Source of the DNA: Haloprofundus halobius
Lineage (GTDB): Archaea > Halobacteriota > Halobacteria > Halobacteriales > Haloferacaceae
Assembly: GCF_020097835.1 (NCBI RefSeq)
Contig: NZ_CP083666.1
Location: 2,666,001-2,730,000 of the forward strand
Length of the DNA stretch: 64,000 nucleotides
Direction: 5' to 3'
The translations under genes and the position numbers were made by a program. Under the pieces are notes generated by a model that searched no databases, had not been told where the DNA came from, and saw nothing but the letters and a program-made list of their open reading frames with translations. Positions 8,146-16,588 of the stretch are shown piece after piece; position 1 is the stretch's first letter, and the number at the start of each line of letters is the position of its first letter.

Positions 8146-9051
8146 ATGAGCCTCGACGCGAAGGTAGAAGCCGTGAAAGCGGACCTCGCCGAACGCGACG
8201 GCGTCGTCGTCGCGTTCTCCGGAGGTGTCGATTCGAGCGTCGTCGCCGCGCTGGCACACGACGCCCTCGGCGACGACGCCGTCGCCTGCACCGCCAAGAG
8301 CGAGACGCTTCCGGCCGAGGAGTTGGAGGATTCGGTGCGCGTCGCCGAGGAAATCGGCATCCGCCACGAACTCGTCTCCTTCTCCGAACTCGACAACCCC
8401 GACTTCGTCGCCAACGACGGCGAGCGGTGTTACCACTGCCGGACGATGCGTCTGGGCAAGATGTACGAGACGGCCCGTGACCTCGGCATCGACAGCGTCT
8501 GCGACGGGACGAACGCCTCCGACCCCGGCGAGGGCCACCGGCCGGGACTCCGCGCGGTGAAGGAGCTCGAAGTGTTCTCGCCGCTTCTGGCCCACGACGT
8601 CACGAAGGCGGAAGTCCGCGAAATCGCCGACCGGTACGGTCTCTCGGTCGCCGACAAACCGTCGATGGCGTGTCTCTCCTCGCGGATTCCGACGGGACTC
8701 GAAGTCACCGAGGAGCGACTGACCCGCGTCGAGAAAGCCGAGCGACTGCTCCGGACGTGGGGGTTCTCGCAGTTCCGCGTCCGCGACCACGACGGTCTCG
8801 CGCGCATCGAAGTCGCCGAACCGGAGCTGGAGCGGGCGCTCGACGCCGACTTCGTCCGCGCGGCGCGAGAACACCTCTCCGAGGTCGGGTTCGACCACGT
8901 GACGTTGGACCTCCACGGCTACGCCACGGGGAGCGTCAGTCCGGCGAACGACGCGTACGGCGAAAGTGGGAGCGACGACGAGGACGCCGAGGACGAACCG
9001 CTCGTCGCCGACGTGTTCGCACGGGAGTATCCCGTCGGCGAGGACGATTGA
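8146..9051 (+). CDS. larE: LarE-type ATP-dependent sacrificial sulfur transferase
   Basis: A 301-residue PP-loop ATPase. FSGGVDSS (about residue 24) is the pyrophosphate loop, and RPGLRAVKELEVFSPL and PSMACLSSRIPTG are LarE-family blocks. The Cys in the latter corresponds to the sacrificial cysteine of LarE, and a CYHC motif lies near residue 90. LarE donates sulfur to pyridinium dicarboxylate in nickel-pincer cofactor synthesis. No larB or larC is in this window, so the substrate here is uncertain, and a general ATP-dependent sulfurtransferase is the safe reading. The C-terminal 30 residues are an acidic haloarchaeal extension. ATG 8146 follows a cttttgac-type AT-rich step; the longer upstream frame is basic and unlikely. 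Confidence 0.85.
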   Translation: MSLDAKVEAVKADLAERDGVVVAFSGGVDSSVVAALAHDALGDDAVACTAKSETLPAEELEDSVRVAEEIGIRHELVSFSELDNPDFVANDGERCYHCRTMRLGKMYETARDLGIDSVCDGTNASDPGEGHRPGLRAVKELEVFSPLLAHDVTKAEVREIADRYGLSVADKPSMACLSSRIPTGLEVTEERLTRVEKAERLLRTWGFSQFRVRDHDGLARIEVAEPELERALDADFVRAAREHLSEVGFDHVTLDLHGYATGSVSPANDAYGESGSDDEDAEDEPLVADVFAREYPVGEDD

Positions 9052-9219
9052 GCGGCCCGTGAACTCGACTGCGTAGTTCACACGGTCGACAGGGCGATCC
9101 ACGAGGCCGACTGGGTCGACGGTGGACGCCGATCGTGGCGAACTAGTCACATCCGCACGATAGACTGGTTTTCCGACGCTCGCGAGGGTTGAACCGCGTG
9201 AAGCGAGTAGTTGAGCCAG

Positions 9220-9648
9220 ATGAAACAGACCGAGGTGATAGAGGTCGACGCACCGCCGAAAGCCGTCTGGCGCGTCCTCACCGACTTCGACGAGTACGAC
9301 GCGTGGAACCCCACGCTCAGCGTGAAGGGGCGACCGAAGGAGGGCTCGAAGCTCTCGGTGAAACTCGACCCGAAAGGCGTCTCGCCGATGCAGTTCCCCG
9401 CGAAAGTGACTGCAGTGAAACCGAACCGGCGCATCCACTGGCGGGCGCGCTCGCCGATTCCCGGCGCGTACGCCATCGACCACGAGTTCAGGTTGAAGCC
9501 GCTCCCGGCGGGGCGGACGCGACTCGAACAGACGGCGAACGTCCGGGGCGCGGCGACGGCGATGCTCCCCGGACGCGACGCGCTCGACGACGGGTTACGC
9601 GGGATGAACGACGCGCTCAAGCGGCGCGTGGAGTCGCAGTCGAAGTAA
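9220..9648 (+). CDS. SRPBCC-fold polyketide-cyclase-like protein
   Basis: A 142-residue START/SRPBCC protein. The opening strand EVIEVDAPPKAVWRVLTDFDEYDAWNPTL is the family signature, followed by alternating strands and a C-terminal helix (MNDALKRRVES) that closes a hydrophobic ligand pocket. The ligand cannot be read from sequence. An in-frame TTG at 9211 would add three residues; ATG 9220 is preferred. The gene stands alone between larE and the convergent tatC. Confidence 0.83.
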   Translation: MKQTEVIEVDAPPKAVWRVLTDFDEYDAWNPTLSVKGRPKEGSKLSVKLDPKGVSPMQFPAKVTAVKPNRRIHWRARSPIPGAYAIDHEFRLKPLPAGRTRLEQTANVRGAATAMLPGRDALDDGLRGMNDALKRRVESQSK

Positions 9649-9696
9649 GCCCGAGAAGTCGAGATGCCGAAAGAGCGTCCGGGGCGGACAGGGGCG

Positions 9697-10593
9697 TCAG
9701 TTCCCGGTCCACCGGAGCAGCGCGAGCGTCCCCTCGAACAGGAATATCATCGTGACGGCGACGATGATAGGCGCCATCCCCGTCGGGTCCGGCGTCGCGA
9801 TAAAGGAGATGCCGGCGAACGCCCCCCAGAACAGCAGGCGCTTGTCCTCCATCCAGAGTCGGGTGACGAGGTTCATCATCACCGCGAGCATGATGAACAG
9901 CGGAATTTGGAAGACGATGGACATGTACGCCGTCAGGAGGACGATGAGGTTGAACGTGTCCTGCAGCGCGAAGGCGACTTCCACGGCTCTGGTCGTGTAC
10001 ACCGTGAAGTAGTCGAAGACGAACGGAAGGACGAGGAAGTGTGAGAACGCCGCGCCGACGACGGCGAGGACGAGACTCGTCGGGATAGCGGCGAGGTAGT
10101 AGCGGCGCTCTCGGGGGTAGAGTCCGGGGCGCATGAAGCGGTACGTCTCGTAGACGAAGATGGGGAGGCCGACGATGACGCCCGCGAGTCCGGCCACCTT
10201 CAGTTCCGTGAGAATGAGTTCGAGCGGGCCGTAGACGTGCGGGCGGTTCTGCGCCGGGTTCGGGATGTACGACCCCCACAGATAGTTGATGAGGTCGGCC
10301 GCGAACGGGTAGGCGACGAGCGTGGCGATGCCGCCGAACAGAAAGACGACGCCGAGGCGGCGTACCATCTCCTCGATGTGCTCGGTGAGCGGCATCTCCT
10401 GGTCGGAGGACGGACCGTCACCGAACAGTCCGCCGTCGTCGGCGGATCCGTCGCTCGATTCCGGAGCGATGGTCTCGTCGGTCTCGGGCGTCTCGTGGGT
10501 CGCAACGTCGGCGTCAGCCGTCTCTGCCGACTCGACAGTGGAGTCCGTGGACACCTCGGAGAAGCCGGGCGTCGAGTTCGCTTCCTCGCCCAT
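9697..10593 (-). CDS. tatC: Sec-independent translocase TatC (single-domain)
   Basis: A 298-residue protein. The first 85 or so residues are an acidic, Thr/Ser/Glu-rich cytoplasmic extension typical of haloarchaeal TatC. MPLTEHIEEMVRRL begins the TatC domain, followed by six membrane spans; FRPGLYPRERRYY and the Pro-containing loop IATPDPTG are conserved TatC positions. TatC recognises the twin-arginine signal. It is divergently transcribed from the double tatC gene across a 102-base shared promoter region, with a TATA element (CTATAA on the minus strand) 28 bases from this ATG. Many Halobacteria export most secreted proteins through Tat, in line with the twin-arginine lipoproteins in this window. 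Confidence 0.95.
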   Translation of the reverse strand: MGEEANSTPGFSEVSTDSTVESAETADADVATHETPETDETIAPESSDGSADDGGLFGDGPSSDQEMPLTEHIEEMVRRLGVVFLFGGIATLVAYPFAADLINYLWGSYIPNPAQNRPHVYGPLELILTELKVAGLAGVIVGLPIFVYETYRFMRPGLYPRERRYYLAAIPTSLVLAVVGAAFSHFLVLPFVFDYFTVYTTRAVEVAFALQDTFNLIVLLTAYMSIVFQIPLFIMLAVMMNLVTRLWMEDKRLLFWGAFAGISFIATPDPTGMAPIIVAVTMIFLFEGTLALLRWTGN

Positions 10594-10695
10594 TCATCTC
10601 AACTACGACCCGGTGCCGTTATAGGCCTTATTCATCTGCGCGTCGGCGAGTCGGTGAGAAAAGATTGATAACCGCGAGAGAGCTTTCCTATACGT
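10594..10695. promoter_or_regulatory. Divergent tatC / double-tatC promoter region
   Basis: The 102-base gap holds two TATA-like elements, each 27-30 bases from one start codon. The minus-strand CTATAAC (around 10618-10624) serves tatC, and gattgataac (10663-10673) serves the double tatC on the plus strand. The spacing predicts leaderless transcripts in both directions, so the two translocase genes are probably co-regulated. Confidence 0.6.
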
Positions 10696-12885
10696 ATGTC
10701 TAGCGCCCTCGACGAGGACACCCGCCAGACGCTCGACGCGGGGCGGGAAACGGCCGGCGCGATGTTGCGCTCGGCCCAGAAAGACCTCCAGAAGGTCTTC
10801 ATCGTCTTTCTCATCGGCTTTCTCGGGACGTTCTACGCGCTCCAACTCTGGGTCTGGGAGTTCCTGAAGAACGTCACGGAAGCGCGGATGAACGCGGCGA
10901 CGGCCGAGAACGTCCGCTTCATTGCACAGACGCCGTTCGACGTCATCTTGCTCCAGGGGAAGATAAGCATCGTCGCCGGTATCATCGTCGCGCTCCCGAT
11001 ATTCGTCTACTTCTCCCGCGACGCGCTCAGAGAGCGCGACATGTGGCCGCAGTCGCCGGTGAAACCGTGGAAACTCGTCCTCATCGGTCTCATGGCGACG
11101 GCGCTGTTCTCGGCGGGGCTGCTCTACGGCTACTCGCTGTTCTTCCCGATCATGTTCAAGTTCCTCGCCGGCAACGCCATCTCCGTCGGCTTCGACCCGC
11201 GCTACTCCATCGTGAAGTGGGCGCAGTTCATCTTCCTGCTCACGCTCTCCTTCGGCTTCGCCGCCCAGATGCCGCTGGCCATCACGGGGCTTTCCTACAG
11301 CGGCATCGTCCCGTACGAGACGTTCCGCGACAAATGGCGGCACGCGACGGTTCTCATCTTCGTCTTCGGGGCGTTCTTCTCGCCGCCGGACCCGTTCACC
11401 CAGATCATGTGGGCCGTGCCGCTGCTGGTCCTCTACGGTGCGAGCCTCTACCTCGCGAAAGTCGTCGTCACCGCAAAGCGCGGGAGCCAGCAGATAAATC
11501 TCGGTCGCACCGTCCGCACACAGTGGAACGTCGTCCTCGGCGCCGCGGTGCTGTTCGGCGGAGCGGTGTACGCCTTCTACAGCTACGGCGGTATCGGGCA
11601 GGTGAACCGCGGACTGGCGTGGCTCGGCAGCACCTACCGCGTGGTACCAGTAGGCCAACAGCTCCCGTTCGCTTCGGAGACGACCATCCTCCTCTACTCC
11701 GCTGTCGCGGGCGTCGTCGGTCTCCTGCTCGGACTCCTGTACGGAATCTACCGCGACATCGAAGCGACCGCCGGACCGCAGGTCGGCGGCCGGCCAGGCG
11801 AACCGGCGGCCATCGACCTCGCGGACCTCGACGCGGCGGGCGTCCGCGCGGCCCCGCCGGAGGCGTTCGCCGACCTCACCGAGGAGGAGGCGATGAACCA
11901 CGCCAGCGCCGCCATCGACGACGGCGACAACGCGAAGGCGCAGGCCATCCTCGACCGGTTCGACGAGGCCGAGGAGAGCCGTGACGAAGAACCGGACGGT
12001 GAAGGCAGCGTCCCCGGCGTCAACGACGACGTGGGCGACAGAGCGTCGAGAGCCAGCGGCACGCTGCTGGAGGGACTCACCGACGGCGAACGCGACGAGG
12101 ACGACATCGGCGGCTACTACAAGGATGTCGCGTTCATCCTCGACAGTCTCCGCTCGCGGTCGTTCATCATCATCGGCTGGTTCATGCTCGTCCTCGCCGG
12201 GACGTTCGCGTGGCTCTACAGCGGCGGTATCGGCACCATCTTCGACGGCTTCCTCGCACAGATGCCCGCCGCCTTCGACATCGACCAGGTGAACGTCATC
12301 ACGCTGCACCCCGTCGAGGCGCTCATCTTCGAGGTGAAGTTCTCGACGCTGATCGCCGTCATCGCGACGCTGCCGCTTCTGGCGTTCTTCGCGTGGCCCG
12401 CCCTCCGCGAGCGGAACTTCGTCCGCGGCCACCGAATCGTCATCTTCGGGTGGGCCGGCGTACTGCTCACCGGACTCCTCGGCGGCCTCTACCTCGGCTA
12501 CATCTACATCGCCCCGGCGGTCATCTCGTATCTGGCCGCCGACGCGCTGGCGGCGAACGTCGTCATCAGCTATCAGATTACGGATTTCTTCTGGCTCATC
12601 TTCTTCACCACCGCCGGCATCGGCATCCTCGCCGACATCCCGGTGTTGATGGTGCTTCTCAACACAATCGGCCTCTCGTACCGCCGGATGCGCGGGCGCT
12701 GGCGGGAGGTCACGGTCGGAATTCTCACCGTCGCGGCGCTGTTCACCCCGGCAGACATCATCACGATGTTCATGGTGACGATTCCGCTGATGGTCGCCTA
12801 CGCCGTCGGTCTCACCGTGCTGTTCGTGCTGACGTTCGGCGGACGGCGCGACCTCGCGCCCGCGCCCGGAAGCAGCGACGCCTGA
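10696..12885 (+). CDS. tatC2: Twin-domain TatC translocase (TatCt type)
   Basis: A 729-residue protein with two complete TatC domains in tandem, about residues 30-270 and 470-715, joined by extra membrane spans and an acidic linker (about residues 375-465). Both halves carry TatC landmarks, such as the Pro-rich loops ending in SPPDPFTQI in the first half and TPADIITMF in the second. This fused architecture with about 14 spans is known from Halobacteria and is specific to them. It probably forms a built-in TatC dimer that recognises twin-arginine signals alongside the single-domain TatC encoded divergently next door. Confidence 0.94.
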   Translation: MSSALDEDTRQTLDAGRETAGAMLRSAQKDLQKVFIVFLIGFLGTFYALQLWVWEFLKNVTEARMNAATAENVRFIAQTPFDVILLQGKISIVAGIIVALPIFVYFSRDALRERDMWPQSPVKPWKLVLIGLMATALFSAGLLYGYSLFFPIMFKFLAGNAISVGFDPRYSIVKWAQFIFLLTLSFGFAAQMPLAITGLSYSGIVPYETFRDKWRHATVLIFVFGAFFSPPDPFTQIMWAVPLLVLYGASLYLAKVVVTAKRGSQQINLGRTVRTQWNVVLGAAVLFGGAVYAFYSYGGIGQVNRGLAWLGSTYRVVPVGQQLPFASETTILLYSAVAGVVGLLLGLLYGIYRDIEATAGPQVGGRPGEPAAIDLADLDAAGVRAAPPEAFADLTEEEAMNHASAAIDDGDNAKAQAILDRFDEAEESRDEEPDGEGSVPGVNDDVGDRASRASGTLLEGLTDGERDEDDIGGYYKDVAFILDSLRSRSFIIIGWFMLVLAGTFAWLYSGGIGTIFDGFLAQMPAAFDIDQVNVITLHPVEALIFEVKFSTLIAVIATLPLLAFFAWPALRERNFVRGHRIVIFGWAGVLLTGLLGGLYLGYIYIAPAVISYLAADALAANVVISYQITDFFWLIFFTTAGIGILADIPVLMVLLNTIGLSYRRMRGRWREVTVGILTVAALFTPADIITMFMVTIPLMVAYAVGLTVLFVLTFGGRRDLAPAPGSSDA

Positions 12886-13040
12886 GGCGAGCGGCCGTCC
12901 ACGTCGCCCGCGCGCCGTTTGGGTGCGACAGCCGATCTTCCGGAAAAACGATGACAGAACCCACCGCAGTCGGCCGATTTTGCCACCGGACGGCGGACCG
13001 AGAGTGTAACACGTAAGTGGCCGCCTTCGATATGGCGGGT

Positions 13041-13256
13041 ATGGCCAAGATAAGCGTCGAAGTCCCCGACGAGTTGCTCGCGGACCTCGACGAACACGTC
13101 GGCGACGACAAGAAGTTCGTCAACCGAAGCGATGCCATCCGAGCGTCGATTCGCAAGACGCTGGACCTCCTCGACGAGATAGACGACCGACACGGACGGT
13201 TAGCGGACGACGACGGAGTCGGTGGGGACGACGACAGCGAGGACGACCGTGCGTGA
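13041..13256 (+). CDS. Ribbon-helix-helix (CopG-like) DNA-binding protein
   Basis: A 71-residue protein. AKISVEVPDELLADLDEHV forms the beta strand and first helix, and NRSDAIRASIRKTL the second helix, of a ribbon-helix-helix fold. Such proteins dimerise and bind short palindromes. The tail is acidic (DDDGVGGDDDSEDD). ATG 13041 puts the strand at the N-terminus as expected; ATG 13032 and GTG 13017 are possible but would add unneeded residues. Its last codons overlap the likely GTG start of the transporter gene, so the two are coupled and it may regulate uptake of the transporter's substrate. Confidence 0.82.
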   Translation: MAKISVEVPDELLADLDEHVGDDKKFVNRSDAIRASIRKTLDLLDEIDDRHGRLADDDGVGGDDDSEDDRA

Positions 13257-13953
13257 GTCGCGCCTGGCGACGGGCGAAGTCGCGCTCGTCGGACTGTTCG
13301 TCACGGCGCTCGTCACCGCGCAACTGACCGCCGCGAAACTGCTCGCGTTCGGCTTGCCGGTGTCGCTGCCGGTCGTCGGCGACAGCCTCGCGCTCCCCGG
13401 CGCGGCGCTGGCGTACGCGCTGACGTTCTTCGCCTCCGACTGTTACTCGGAACTCTACGGGCGAGAAGCGGCCCAGCGTATGGTGAACGTCGGCTTCGCG
13501 ATGAACCTCGTCGTGCTCGCGCTGGTCGCCGGAACCATCGCCGCGCCCGCGCTCGACCCCGAGTTCGCCGGGCAGTTCGCCGCCGTGCTCGGTCCGAGCG
13601 CGAACATCGTCCTCGGGAGCCTCGTCGCCTACCTCGTCAGCCAGAACTGGGACGTGCTCGTCTTCCACCGCATCCGCGAGGCGACCGACGGTGACCACCT
13701 CTGGCTCCGCAACGTCGCGTCGACGGCGACGAGTCAGGCGCTCGACACGGTGCTTTTCGTCACGGTCGGTTTCCTCGTCGCGCCGGCGGTGCTCGGCATC
13801 GGCGAGGCGACGCCGGTTCCGGTCGTGATCTCGCTCGTCGTCGGACAGTACCTCCTGAAACTGCTCATCGCTATCGCGGACACGCCGTTCGTCTACGCCC
13901 TCGTCGGCGTTCTCCGGCGGTCGGACGGCGAGGGGCAGATGGCTTCGGCGTAG
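13249..13953 (+). CDS. VUT/YhhQ-family queuosine (archaeosine) precursor transporter
   Basis: A 234-residue protein with six or seven membrane spans. LTFFASDCYSELYGREAAQRMVNVGF and the later NVASTATSQALDTVLF are signature blocks of the YhhQ/VUT family, whose members take up preQ0/preQ1. In Archaea preQ0 is the precursor of archaeosine in tRNA. GTG 13249 (MRESRLATGE) overlaps the preceding ribbon-helix-helix gene by eight bases; an upstream GTG at 13222 would add nine residues and a longer overlap. Coupling to a small DNA-binding protein suggests local autoregulation. Confidence 0.85.
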   Translation: MRESRLATGEVALVGLFVTALVTAQLTAAKLLAFGLPVSLPVVGDSLALPGAALAYALTFFASDCYSELYGREAAQRMVNVGFAMNLVVLALVAGTIAAPALDPEFAGQFAAVLGPSANIVLGSLVAYLVSQNWDVLVFHRIREATDGDHLWLRNVASTATSQALDTVLFVTVGFLVAPAVLGIGEATPVPVVISLVVGQYLLKLLIAIADTPFVYALVGVLRRSDGEGQMASA

Positions 13954-14099
13954 CAGCAACCGATTTCCGCGTCGTGACCGCGGGTCACAAATCTCGGAAC
14001 CCGGTTTCGGCATCGCTCGACGCCGTGAACACCCTTTTCACCGGGACCGTCTCGGAAACCCGAGTTGGGACTTATCGCCGCCAGTAGCCAACGGGAGCC

Positions 14100-14282
14100 A
14101 TGAGTTCCGTGCGTCGTATCCGACTGACCGAGAGCGACTGGATGGAAGGCGGCATCAACTGCCCGAACTGCGACCGCTATCTGCCGTTCGGCGATATCGT
14201 CGCCGTCGGCCGGTGTGGGGGCCGCCCCCGACCCGGCGAGGCGTGTCGAACCGAGCTGGCGCTGGACGTCGTGGTGCGCTGA
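14100..14282 (+). CDS. Small CPxC-type zinc-finger protein
   Basis: A 60-residue protein with INCPNCDRYLPFGD and, about 20 residues later, RCGGRPRPGEAC. The four cysteines fit one zinc ribbon or knuckle of the type common in haloarchaeal small proteins. The tail is a short beta strand (ELALDVVVR). The function is unknown; small two-CPxCG proteins in Haloferax have been tied to varied regulatory phenotypes. It converges on the rlmE-like gene, with 33 bases between the stops. Confidence 0.8.
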   Translation: MSSVRRIRLTESDWMEGGINCPNCDRYLPFGDIVAVGRCGGRPRPGEACRTELALDVVVR

Positions 14283-14315
14283 GTCGGCGACGCGTCCTCC
14301 GGAGTCGGCGACGAA

Positions 14316-15095
14316 CTACGAGTCGTCGCCGACGCGCTCGGCGAAACCGAACTTCGGCTTGACGTCGGTGATTCGGACGCGGACCGTCTCGCCCGCCTCG
14401 GCGTCGGAGACAAAGAGCGTAAAGCCGTCGACGCGGCCGATACCGTCGCCCTCCGCTCCGGTGTCGGTGATGTCGAGTTCGAGTTCCTCGCCGACGGCGA
14501 CGGGCGCGGTGATGCGACCCTTGGCGACGAGGTAGAGTTCCGAGGACTGCTTTCGGGAGGCTTCGGGGCGAACCTCGCGGACGTACTGGAACTCCGGTTC
14601 GATGTCGTCTTTCAGCTCTTGGAGGTCCTGGCCGTCGAACACCTTCACGGCGAAGTCGCCGCCGGCGTCGAGCACGTCCATCGCCACCTCGAACGCCTGC
14701 CGGGCGAGGTAGACCGAGCGGGCGTGGTCGAGCGAGTACTCGCCGGTCATGTTCGGCGCCATGTCCGAAATCACGACGTCCGCGCCGTCCTCGCCGACGA
14801 GTTTTAACAACTGTTCCTTCGTCTCGTCCTCGGTCATGTCGCCGCGAATCGTCTCGACGTTGGCCGCGTCGAGCGATTTGATCCGCTGGAGGTCGACGCC
14901 GACGACCGTCCCCTCGGGACCGACCGCCTCGGCGGCGACCTGCAGCCACCCGCCGGGGGCGGCCCCCAGGTCGACGACCGACGCCCCCCGGTGGAGGAGG
15001 TTCGCCGTCTCGTCGAGCTGCTGGAGTTTGTAGGCCGAGCGGGCGCGGTAGCCCTGCTGTTTGGCCTTGTTGTAGTATTCGTCTTTGCGCGCCAT
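14316..15095 (-). CDS. rlmE: 23S rRNA 2'-O-methyltransferase RlmE with TRAM domain
   Basis: A 259-residue protein. Residues 1-205 are an FtsJ/RrmJ methyltransferase: Lys in RSAYKLQQLD, DLGAAPGGW (SAM loop), Asp in ISDMAPNMTG, Lys in GGDFAVKVF and Glu in SSELYLVAKG supply the K-D-K-E catalytic tetrad. Residues 205-259 (APVAVGEELELDITD...FGFAERVG) are a C-terminal TRAM domain, an RNA-binding add-on usual in archaeal RlmE. It methylates a uridine ribose in the 23S rRNA A-loop region. ATG 15095 (MARKDEYYNKAK) is chosen because the sequence upstream is not conserved-like. Confidence 0.93.
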   Translation of the reverse strand: MARKDEYYNKAKQQGYRARSAYKLQQLDETANLLHRGASVVDLGAAPGGWLQVAAEAVGPEGTVVGVDLQRIKSLDAANVETIRGDMTEDETKEQLLKLVGEDGADVVISDMAPNMTGEYSLDHARSVYLARQAFEVAMDVLDAGGDFAVKVFDGQDLQELKDDIEPEFQYVREVRPEASRKQSSELYLVAKGRITAPVAVGEELELDITDTGAEGDGIGRVDGFTLFVSDAEAGETVRVRITDVKPKFGFAERVGDDS

Positions 15096-15180
15096 TTGCC
15101 GGGGGTTGCGCGCGAAGCCGGTAAACGCCTTCGTTCGGGGGCGAGAGGAGAAGAACACCGGACGTGAAGCGAAGGAGCAA

Positions 15181-15795
15181 TCAGTCGAGTTCGCAGTCGC
15201 TCTCGCTCGGCGAAATCACGTATCCGCCGAGTTCGTAGCCGACGGCGACGACGTCACACGCATTGGCAGCGAATCCCAACTCGCCGTCCTCGTCGATTCG
15301 CACCGCCGCCGAGCGGCCGTCCCGCGTGTCGTACTCCGGGGGACACGCGGAGAGCGACCACGTCTCGTCGAGCGACGCGCCGGTGTCGAGTCGGGCGCTC
15401 ACCTCGAAGCGCGCTCCGCGCGGACCGACGACGCCGAAGTCCAAACCCGATTCGGCGCTGACGCGATAGACGCCGTCGACGACCGGGTCGTCGTCCGAGT
15501 CGTCGGTGCCGTCGTCCTCGCGGGCGACCGACACCGAGAGGCAGTGCGCCTCGTCGTCGAAGTTCTCGACGTAGAATCGATCCTCGTACTGGTCCGGGTC
15601 GCGTGTCGTTCGCCGTTCGGTCGTTCGGTCGGTTCGAGACTGGTCGGTCGTCCCGGGGGACGGCGAGGGAGAGGGTGATGGAGACGGCGAGGGGTCGGCC
15701 GGCGACTCCGGCCCCGTCGAATCGGATACACAGCCGGCACAGAGGGCAGTCGAACCGAGCGCTACCGAACGGAGGAGTTGTCGTCTGGAGGGCAT
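15181..15795 (-). CDS. Twin-arginine lipoprotein, unknown function
   Basis: A 204-residue secreted protein. SRRQLLRS is the twin-arginine motif, followed by a hydrophobic stretch and the lipobox LCAGC (Cys about residue 22), so it should be exported by Tat and lipid-anchored. A Pro-Ser tandem repeat and a Thr/Arg-rich linker follow to about residue 68. The rest is a beta-rich domain with three cysteines (HCLSVSV, SACPPEYDT and ANACDVV). I do not recognise the domain. The product faces the cell exterior. Confidence 0.8.
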   Translation of the reverse strand: MPSRRQLLRSVALGSTALCAGCVSDSTGPESPADPSPSPSPSPSPSPGTTDQSRTDRTTERRTTRDPDQYEDRFYVENFDDEAHCLSVSVAREDDGTDDSDDDPVVDGVYRVSAESGLDFGVVGPRGARFEVSARLDTGASLDETWSLSACPPEYDTRDGRSAAVRIDEDGELGFAANACDVVAVGYELGGYVISPSESDCELD

Positions 15796-15849
15796 GTCGG
15801 CAAAGCGATTCTCGACGTGGAATAAATATTTTCTGTCGAACGCGTCCGT

Positions 15850-16389
15850 CTACTCGATTCGCAGTTCGTCGTCCTCGGGGACGTCGTCGGCGTTCCACGC
15901 GATGGAGAAGTCGACGCGCTCGCGGGTTCCGGTCTCCATCAGCGACGAATCGGAGTCGACGGCGACGTCGAAGGCGACGGTCTCCGGCGGGTTGATGGTC
16001 GCGCTGTCGTTGCCGACGAGGAACGTCACTTTTCGATAGCCCGTCGTCGAGTCGGATCGGTCGGCGTCGGCGCCCGTGGTGTCGTCGGCCGTGACGTCGG
16101 CGGCCGCGGTATCGTCGGTTGCTGCGTCTGTCGTGGTTTCGGCGGTCTCCTCGGTGTTAGCCTCGGCAGTCGTCGACGCGTCCGTGGCGTCCGTCGGCGA
16201 CGTTCGCGAGTCGGCGTCCGTCCCGGTCATCCGGGCGTCGGTCGTCCGGTCGGTCGTTCCGGTTCCGTGAGTTTCGCCGTGCTGTGTCGTCGTGTCGTCG
16301 CCTCGGCGGTCGAGTTCGTCGGCGAACTCGCGGAGGTACGCGGCGACCTCCGCACGCGACAGCTCTCGTGACGTTTCGAGTTCCGGCAT
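15850..16389 (-). CDS. Amphi-Trp domain protein with acidic low-complexity insert
   Basis: A 179-residue protein. The N-terminus (SRELSRAEVAAYLREFADELDRRG) is the first helix of the amphi-Trp domain. The C-terminus (ATINPPETVAFDVAVDSD, then TRERVDFSIAW) holds the strands, with the final Trp typical of the family. Between them, about residues 33-115 are almost only Thr, Asp, Ala and Glu. The domain is therefore interrupted by a disordered insert of some 80 residues. The family's role is unknown. It is divergent from pcn, 199 bases away. Confidence 0.78.
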   Translation of the reverse strand: MPELETSRELSRAEVAAYLREFADELDRRGDDTTTQHGETHGTGTTDRTTDARMTGTDADSRTSPTDATDASTTAEANTEETAETTTDAATDDTAAADVTADDTTGADADRSDSTTGYRKVTFLVGNDSATINPPETVAFDVAVDSDSSLMETGTRERVDFSIAWNADDVPEDDELRIE

Positions 16390-16552
16390 GGTGTGAGATA
16401 TCTACCGGAGAGAGTCCGACAGTTCGACTGCTTGCGTGCGCAGGTACGTCTTGCCCGAGTTCGCGCGCGGCGGCCGCCGTTTTCGAACGGGCGCGGCGGG
16501 GAATCACCGGACACCTCGGGGGTCATGCGCGCACGCGCACGCACTAAACCAC

Positions 16553-16569
16553 GGGTATTTTTAATACCC
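16553..16569. promoter_or_regulatory. pcn TATA box inside a perfect palindrome
   Basis: GGGTATT-TTT-AATACCC is a perfect 7+7 inverted repeat whose AT centre is the only TATA-like element at the right distance (centre 28 bases before the pcn ATG). A factor bound here would compete directly with TBP. The symmetry could also help divergent transcription toward the amphi-Trp gene. Confidence 0.6.
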
Positions 16570-16588
16570 CTCTCGTAGGTCGCCACAT

